From an uncultured Mailhella sp. (lineage in GTDB: Bacteria > Desulfobacterota > Desulfovibrionia > Desulfovibrionales > Desulfovibrionaceae): a stretch of 64,000 bases of DNA. The position numbers and the translations under genes are program-made. The notes under the pieces are model-generated. The model did not search any database and had not been told where the DNA came from. It saw only the letters and a list, made by a program, of their open reading frames with translations. The DNA is taken from positions 1,426,001-1,490,000 of the forward strand of contig NZ_OZ007001.1 in the NCBI RefSeq assembly GCF_963931295.1, read 5' to 3'. Below, in pieces: positions 60,365 to 64,000 of the stretch. Positions within the stretch are counted from its first letter, which is position 1; the number at the start of each line of letters is the position of its first letter.

Positions 60365-62464
60365 ATGGAATATCATATTCGTCCAGACGCATCTTACCCC
60401 ATCGGCGGCCTGCACAAGGAGTGGCTTCTCACCAACAGCCTGGGGGATTACGCCTCCGGCACCGTGTCGGGGTGCAACGCCCGCCGGTATCACGGTCTCC
60501 TGGCCGTGCAGACGGCTTCGGGAAAATTCATGCTTCTGTCCGCGATTGAAGATTCCGTTGCCGTTCAGGGGCGGGACATCCCGCTTTCCAGCCGCCTGCA
60601 TCCCGGCGTCGTCCATCCCGAGGGATGGCGGCATCTGAAGGAAGTTTCCTGCTCCCACGACCGCGTGACCTTCGCCTTCCGCCTGAGCGGCGAGGGCGAA
60701 GAGGAAGTCGTGCTGCTGCGCTCGCTTGTGCTCGACCGCGCCTCCAGTCGTCTGCTCATCCGCTACGCCCTGGCCGACACCCCCGCCGCCCGCGAACTCG
60801 GCTCCGTGCGCCTGACTCTGCGCCCTCTCGTCAACGGACGCAACATCAATCATCTTTTCCACGCCGAGCCTTCCCGCGCGGCCTTCGTCCACGCTCTCGG
60901 CATTGAAAACGGAAACTATCCGGGCTTTTCCTTCCAGCCGGACGAAAACATTCCGCCGCTCTTCATGCAGATTTCCCATGCGAAGCTGGAGCGCTCCTCC
61001 TTCGCCGCCGCGCCGGACTGGTATTTCAAGGTGCTCTATCCCGTGGAAAAGGAGAGGGGCTACGACTACGAAGAAGACCTGCTCATGCCGGGCGCATTCG
61101 TCACCAGCCTGAGCGCGGACTGCCCCATCTGGGTGACCGCGGGCGTCGAACCGCTGTACGAAGCGCCGGAAACCCTCTGGGAACGCCACGCCGCCACCGC
61201 GCCGAACCCAGTGTTCAAGGAGGCGATTCTTGAGCATCTGCGCCGCGAAAACGACCGTTTTCTCATCAGCGCGGGCGGCGAACCCGTGGTTCCCGCAGGT
61301 TATCACTGGTTCGGCCCGTGGGGGCGCGACACCCTCATCGCCCTGCCCGGCCTCACCTTTGAATCCGGCAGACTCAAGGAAGGCAAGGCCGTGCTCCGTC
61401 AGATCAAGGGCACGGTGAAAAACGGCCTCGTGCCCAACCTCATCGGCGCGGGCAACGGCGAGGCGGCCTTCAACTCCGCCGACGCCTCCCTCTGGTACAT
61501 GCTCGCCGTGCATCGCCTCGCCCTGGCCTGCCCCAAGGAAAAGCCCTTCATCAGGCGCGTGTGCTGGCCCGTGATGAAAAACATCATCCGCCACTTTGCC
61601 GCCGGCACCATGCCCGACGAGAACGGCGACATGCTCGTGTACGCCGACGAGGAAGGTCTGCTGCACACCGGCAACGAAAAGACGCAGCTCACCTGGATGG
61701 ACGCCTCCATAAACGGCGAGCCCGTCACTGCGCGCGACGGCTGCGCCGTGGAGCTCAACGCCCTGTGGTTCGACGCGCTCTCCTTTGCCGCGGAACTTGC
61801 CGCCGAATTCGGCGAAACGCCGCCTGCGGAAACCGCGCTTCTGCCGCGCCTCAAAAAGGCCTTCAACCGCGTGTTCCGGCCCTCCGACGAAGACGCCGCG
61901 CTCATGGGCGGCGGCCTCTACGACACCTGGCATCCGGTGAAGGGGCCGGGACGCCGCATCCGCCCCAATCAGATTTTCGCCGTGGCCGTTCCTTTTTCGC
62001 CGCTGCCGCAGAAAGTGCAGGCCTCCGTGGTCAGATGCGTGCGCGACAACCTGCTCACCCCCTTCGGCCTGCGCACGCTGGCGCCTTCCGATCCGGACTA
62101 CCGCCCCGTGTGTCAGGGCCCGCAGGACACACGCGACAGAGCCTATCATCAGGGCACGGTCTGGCCCTGGCCGGCCGGCGCGTACATGGACGCCGTGGTG
62201 AAGACGGCCCGTTCGGGCAAGGCCGTGCGCGAGGCGCTCGACGCGCTCACGCCGCTCTTCAGCGTCCACCTCGGACAGGCCGGACTGGGAAGCATTTCCG
62301 AAATTTTCGACGGGCAGGAGCCCCACGCGCCGGGAGGCTGCATAGCGCAGGCCTGGAGCTCGGCGGAAGCGCTCCGGCTGCTGCTGCTCGTCAGACAGTC
62401 AAACCCGGGAGAATGGAAACGCTGGCTGGACGCCTTCCAGAAAAACGGCCCCGAACTCCGTTGA
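60365..62464 (+). CDS. glycogen debranching enzyme (amylo-alpha-1,6-glucosidase)
   Basis: 699-residue enzyme of the amylo-alpha-1,6-glucosidase family (GDE_N plus GDE_C; GH133-type). The N-terminal beta-sandwich (about 1-270) begins 'GGLHKEWLLTNSLGDYASGTVSGCNARRYHGLL', characteristic of GDE. The (alpha/alpha)6 barrel (about 290-690) has the acidic active-site block GPWGRDTLIALPGL near 318 and 'QLTWMDASINGEPVTARDG' near 442. It removes alpha-1,6 branch glucose from glycogen. It leads an operon with the GT4 gene 40 bp away and the GH57 gene after that, the usual clustering in deltaproteobacteria. The ribosome site is somewhat distant (about 14 bases), but the start matches family. Confidence 0.92.
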   Translation: MEYHIRPDASYPIGGLHKEWLLTNSLGDYASGTVSGCNARRYHGLLAVQTASGKFMLLSAIEDSVAVQGRDIPLSSRLHPGVVHPEGWRHLKEVSCSHDRVTFAFRLSGEGEEEVVLLRSLVLDRASSRLLIRYALADTPAARELGSVRLTLRPLVNGRNINHLFHAEPSRAAFVHALGIENGNYPGFSFQPDENIPPLFMQISHAKLERSSFAAAPDWYFKVLYPVEKERGYDYEEDLLMPGAFVTSLSADCPIWVTAGVEPLYEAPETLWERHAATAPNPVFKEAILEHLRRENDRFLISAGGEPVVPAGYHWFGPWGRDTLIALPGLTFESGRLKEGKAVLRQIKGTVKNGLVPNLIGAGNGEAAFNSADASLWYMLAVHRLALACPKEKPFIRRVCWPVMKNIIRHFAAGTMPDENGDMLVYADEEGLLHTGNEKTQLTWMDASINGEPVTARDGCAVELNALWFDALSFAAELAAEFGETPPAETALLPRLKKAFNRVFRPSDEDAALMGGGLYDTWHPVKGPGRRIRPNQIFAVAVPFSPLPQKVQASVVRCVRDNLLTPFGLRTLAPSDPDYRPVCQGPQDTRDRAYHQGTVWPWPAGAYMDAVVKTARSGKAVREALDALTPLFSVHLGQAGLGSISEIFDGQEPHAPGGCIAQAWSSAEALRLLLLVRQSNPGEWKRWLDAFQKNGPELR

Positions 62465-62503
62465 TTCAGTTTTTCCTTACCCGACAAAACGGGGGATAAT
62501 CAT

Positions 62504-63832
62504 ATGCGCGTTCTGATGCTTGGATGGGAATTTCCGCCGCATATCAGCGGCGGACTGGGGACGGCCTGCTACGGCATAACGCAGGGGCTCACGGAAAAGG
62601 GCGTGGACATCGCCTTCATTCTGCCCAGCATGCGGGCGGAAAAACAGACCTCGGGAACGTTCCTGCGCTCCGCTTCCGGCGTGCCCATTTCCCGCGCGCT
62701 GAAAAAGGCCGTGGAAAAAATACGCCAACAGCAGGGCTCCGACGAATTCTCCCACCTTTTCATGCGTCCGATAAGCGCGAACCTCAATCCCTACGGCAAC
62801 TGCGACTTCGGTCAGCTCGGCATCGACCCCGACGTGTTCAATGAAAACGAACAGTACGTCGAGGAGATAAGCCACTTCCGCGGCGGCTACCACGACGATC
62901 TCATGGATGAAGTGTATCGCTTCACCACCGCCGCCTCCGCCGTGGTGCTGGAAGAACACATGAAAAAGAAGGCGGACGTCATCCACGCCCACGACTGGAT
63001 GACCTATCCCGCCGCCATGACCGCCAGCCGTCTGAGCGGCCTGCCCTTCGTCGCCCACCTGCACGCCACGGAATTTGACCGCTGCGGCGATCACGGCTAT
63101 GACAAGATCTACAACATCGAGCGCGACGGCCTCCATGCCGCCGACCACGTCATTGCGGTGAGCGAACGCACCAAGCAGGTGGCCGTGGAACGCTACGGCG
63201 TGCCCCCGGAAAAGATTTCCGTGGTGTACAACGGCGCGTTCCTGCACGAAAAAATCCCCACGTTCAGCGTGCCGGAACTTGTGCGCAACGAGAAGCGCGT
63301 GCTGTTCATGGGGCGCGTCACCTTCCAGAAGGGCCCGGAATACTTCGTGGAAGCCGCCCGTCTGGTGCTCAACGAAATGCCCGACGTGCGCTTCATCATG
63401 GCCGGCAACGGCGATCTGCTTCCGCGCATGATACGGCGCGTGGCCGAACTTCGCATGGGCAGCCGCTTCCACTTCCCCGGCTTCATGCGCGGCAAGGACG
63501 TGCAGCACATGTACTCGCTGGCCAGCCTGTACGTCATGCCCAGCGTGTCCGAACCCTTCGGCATCGCCCCGCTCGAAGCGCTGCAGTGCGGCGCGCCCAT
63601 TCTGCTGTCCAGGCAGTCCGGCTGCGCCGAAGTGCTGCCCGGAGCTCTCACCGTGGACTTCTGGGACGTGCGCCAGATGGCCGACAGAATCCTCGACGTG
63701 CTGAACCATCCCGACATGGCCGCGGAAAGCCTGCGCCGCTGTCAGGAAGCACTGCAGAGCCTCACCTGGGAACGCGCCGCCGACGGCATCCTCGACGCCT
63801 ACGCTCATGTCTGCCCCAATGCCCGGAGTTAA
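62504..63832 (+). CDS. GT4-family glycosyltransferase (glycogen-synthase-like)
   Basis: 442-residue GT-B-fold transferase. 'LGWEFPPHISGGLGTACYGITQGL' is the N-terminal glycine-rich loop; 'IHAHDWMTYPAAMTASRL' near 160 and 'FMGRVTFQKGPEYFVEAARL' near 270 are GT4 blocks; the retaining-enzyme E-x7-E motif lies in 'SEPFGIAPLEAL' near 347. It uses a nucleotide sugar as donor. Together with the debranching enzyme and GH57 enzyme it is probably the cell's glycogen or maltooligosaccharide synthase, acting in alpha-glucan storage. GGGGGAT lies eight bases before ATG 62504. It stops 3 bp before the next start. Confidence 0.9.
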   Translation: MRVLMLGWEFPPHISGGLGTACYGITQGLTEKGVDIAFILPSMRAEKQTSGTFLRSASGVPISRALKKAVEKIRQQQGSDEFSHLFMRPISANLNPYGNCDFGQLGIDPDVFNENEQYVEEISHFRGGYHDDLMDEVYRFTTAASAVVLEEHMKKKADVIHAHDWMTYPAAMTASRLSGLPFVAHLHATEFDRCGDHGYDKIYNIERDGLHAADHVIAVSERTKQVAVERYGVPPEKISVVYNGAFLHEKIPTFSVPELVRNEKRVLFMGRVTFQKGPEYFVEAARLVLNEMPDVRFIMAGNGDLLPRMIRRVAELRMGSRFHFPGFMRGKDVQHMYSLASLYVMPSVSEPFGIAPLEALQCGAPILLSRQSGCAEVLPGALTVDFWDVRQMADRILDVLNHPDMAAESLRRCQEALQSLTWERAADGILDAYAHVCPNARS

Positions 63833-63835
63833 GCC

Positions 63836-64000
63836 ATGCCTTCCGTATGCTTTTACTTTGAAGTTCATCAGCCTTACCGTCTCCGCCCCTACAGCTTTTT
63901 CGACATCGGCGCCAAAAACGACTATGAAGACGCCCGGCAGAACCGCGACGTCCTGCGCAAGGTGGCCGAAAAATGCTATCTGCCCATGAACTCCCTGCTG
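63836..64000 (+). CDS. GH57-family glycoside hydrolase, start only
   Basis: First 55 codons of a gene cut by the window edge. 'MPSVCFYFEVHQPYRLRP' and 'SFFDIGAKNDYED' match the N-terminus of GH57 alpha-amylase or branching-type enzymes, in which 'HQP' helps form the active site. It starts 3 bp after the GT4 stop, so it belongs to the same operon. Alpha-amylase, 4-alpha-glucanotransferase and branching enzyme cannot be told apart from this part. Confidence 0.85.
   Translation, partial: MPSVCFYFEVHQPYRLRPYSFFDIGAKNDYEDARQNRDVLRKVAEKCYLPMNSLL

Noticed and set aside
1..64000. CRISPR array or Cas genes
   Set aside because: No regularly spaced repeats or cas-like proteins were seen; the primase-like gene alone is not evidence.

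Overview
The window looks like chromosome of a Desulfovibrionaceae member (Bilophila/Mailhella/Desulfovibrio type, probably an anaerobe from a gut-like habitat). This rests on gene content and style, not on a marker gene: several sigma-54 activators next to TRAP and TTT (tripartite tricarboxylate) transporters, anaerobic Fe-S flavoenzymes, an AprBA-like pair, formate-tetrahydrofolate ligase, and a GH57/debranching-enzyme/GT4 glycogen cluster. G+C is low in the first ~19 kb (mobile DNA and AT-rich spacers) and high afterwards.

Layout. (1) 1-5810: right end of an integrative element. It holds a 5'-truncated sigma-54 activator, a decayed IS5-type transposase, an ERF-type recombination protein, a short primase-like protein and a tyrosine integrase. 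It ends exactly at a ~47-bp copy of the 3' half of tRNA-Thr(CGT), which reads as the attachment site; the intact tRNA should lie to the left, outside the window. (2) 5986-15341: a seven-gene minus-strand operon (two amidohydrolase-fold proteins lacking their metal ligands, a flavoprotein, a TRAP transporter, an Old Yellow Enzyme-type reductase) with a -24/-12 promoter and a divergent sigma-54 activator. (3) 15.3-18.0 kb: a YeiH-type anion transporter with two small proteins and an unexplained tail that ends in a 21-bp hairpin terminator. (4) 19.1-24.0 kb: MerR regulator/MFS pair, a rhodanese membrane protein, and an AGCS amino-acid symporter behind a glycine riboswitch. (5) 24.2-37.0 kb: a second sigma-54-controlled catabolic island with ferredoxin, AprA-like flavoprotein, two Old Yellow Enzyme-type reductases, a TctC binding protein and a fused TctAB permease, then the divergent activator and, beyond it, a sigma-54-promoted secreted nitrilase gene broken by one amber codon. 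(6) 37.2-42.7 kb: valS, a BPL_N protein, an XRE membrane regulator and a small exported protein. (7) 43.36-45.8 kb: a gene graveyard: a GltD-like remnant joined by deletion to a frameshifted anion-symporter remnant, followed by a frameshifted Crp/Fnr gene. (8) 45.9-64 kb: mostly housekeeping genes (MbfA-like iron exporter, fhs, TauE, second AGCS symporter, queH, ACT protein, tatA, HAD, dksA-like, rqcH-like, AI-2E, cinA) and a glycogen cluster (glucokinase, debranching enzyme, GT4, start of a GH57 gene).

The most notable theme is two parallel, sigma-54-controlled, import-and-reduce modules. Each pairs a high-affinity carboxylate transporter (TRAP or TTT) with Fe-S enoate-reductase-like flavoenzymes, and each has a near-consensus -24/-12 promoter facing a divergent activator. 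I infer that they take up and reduce unsaturated or aromatic organic acids; the substrates cannot be read from the sequence.
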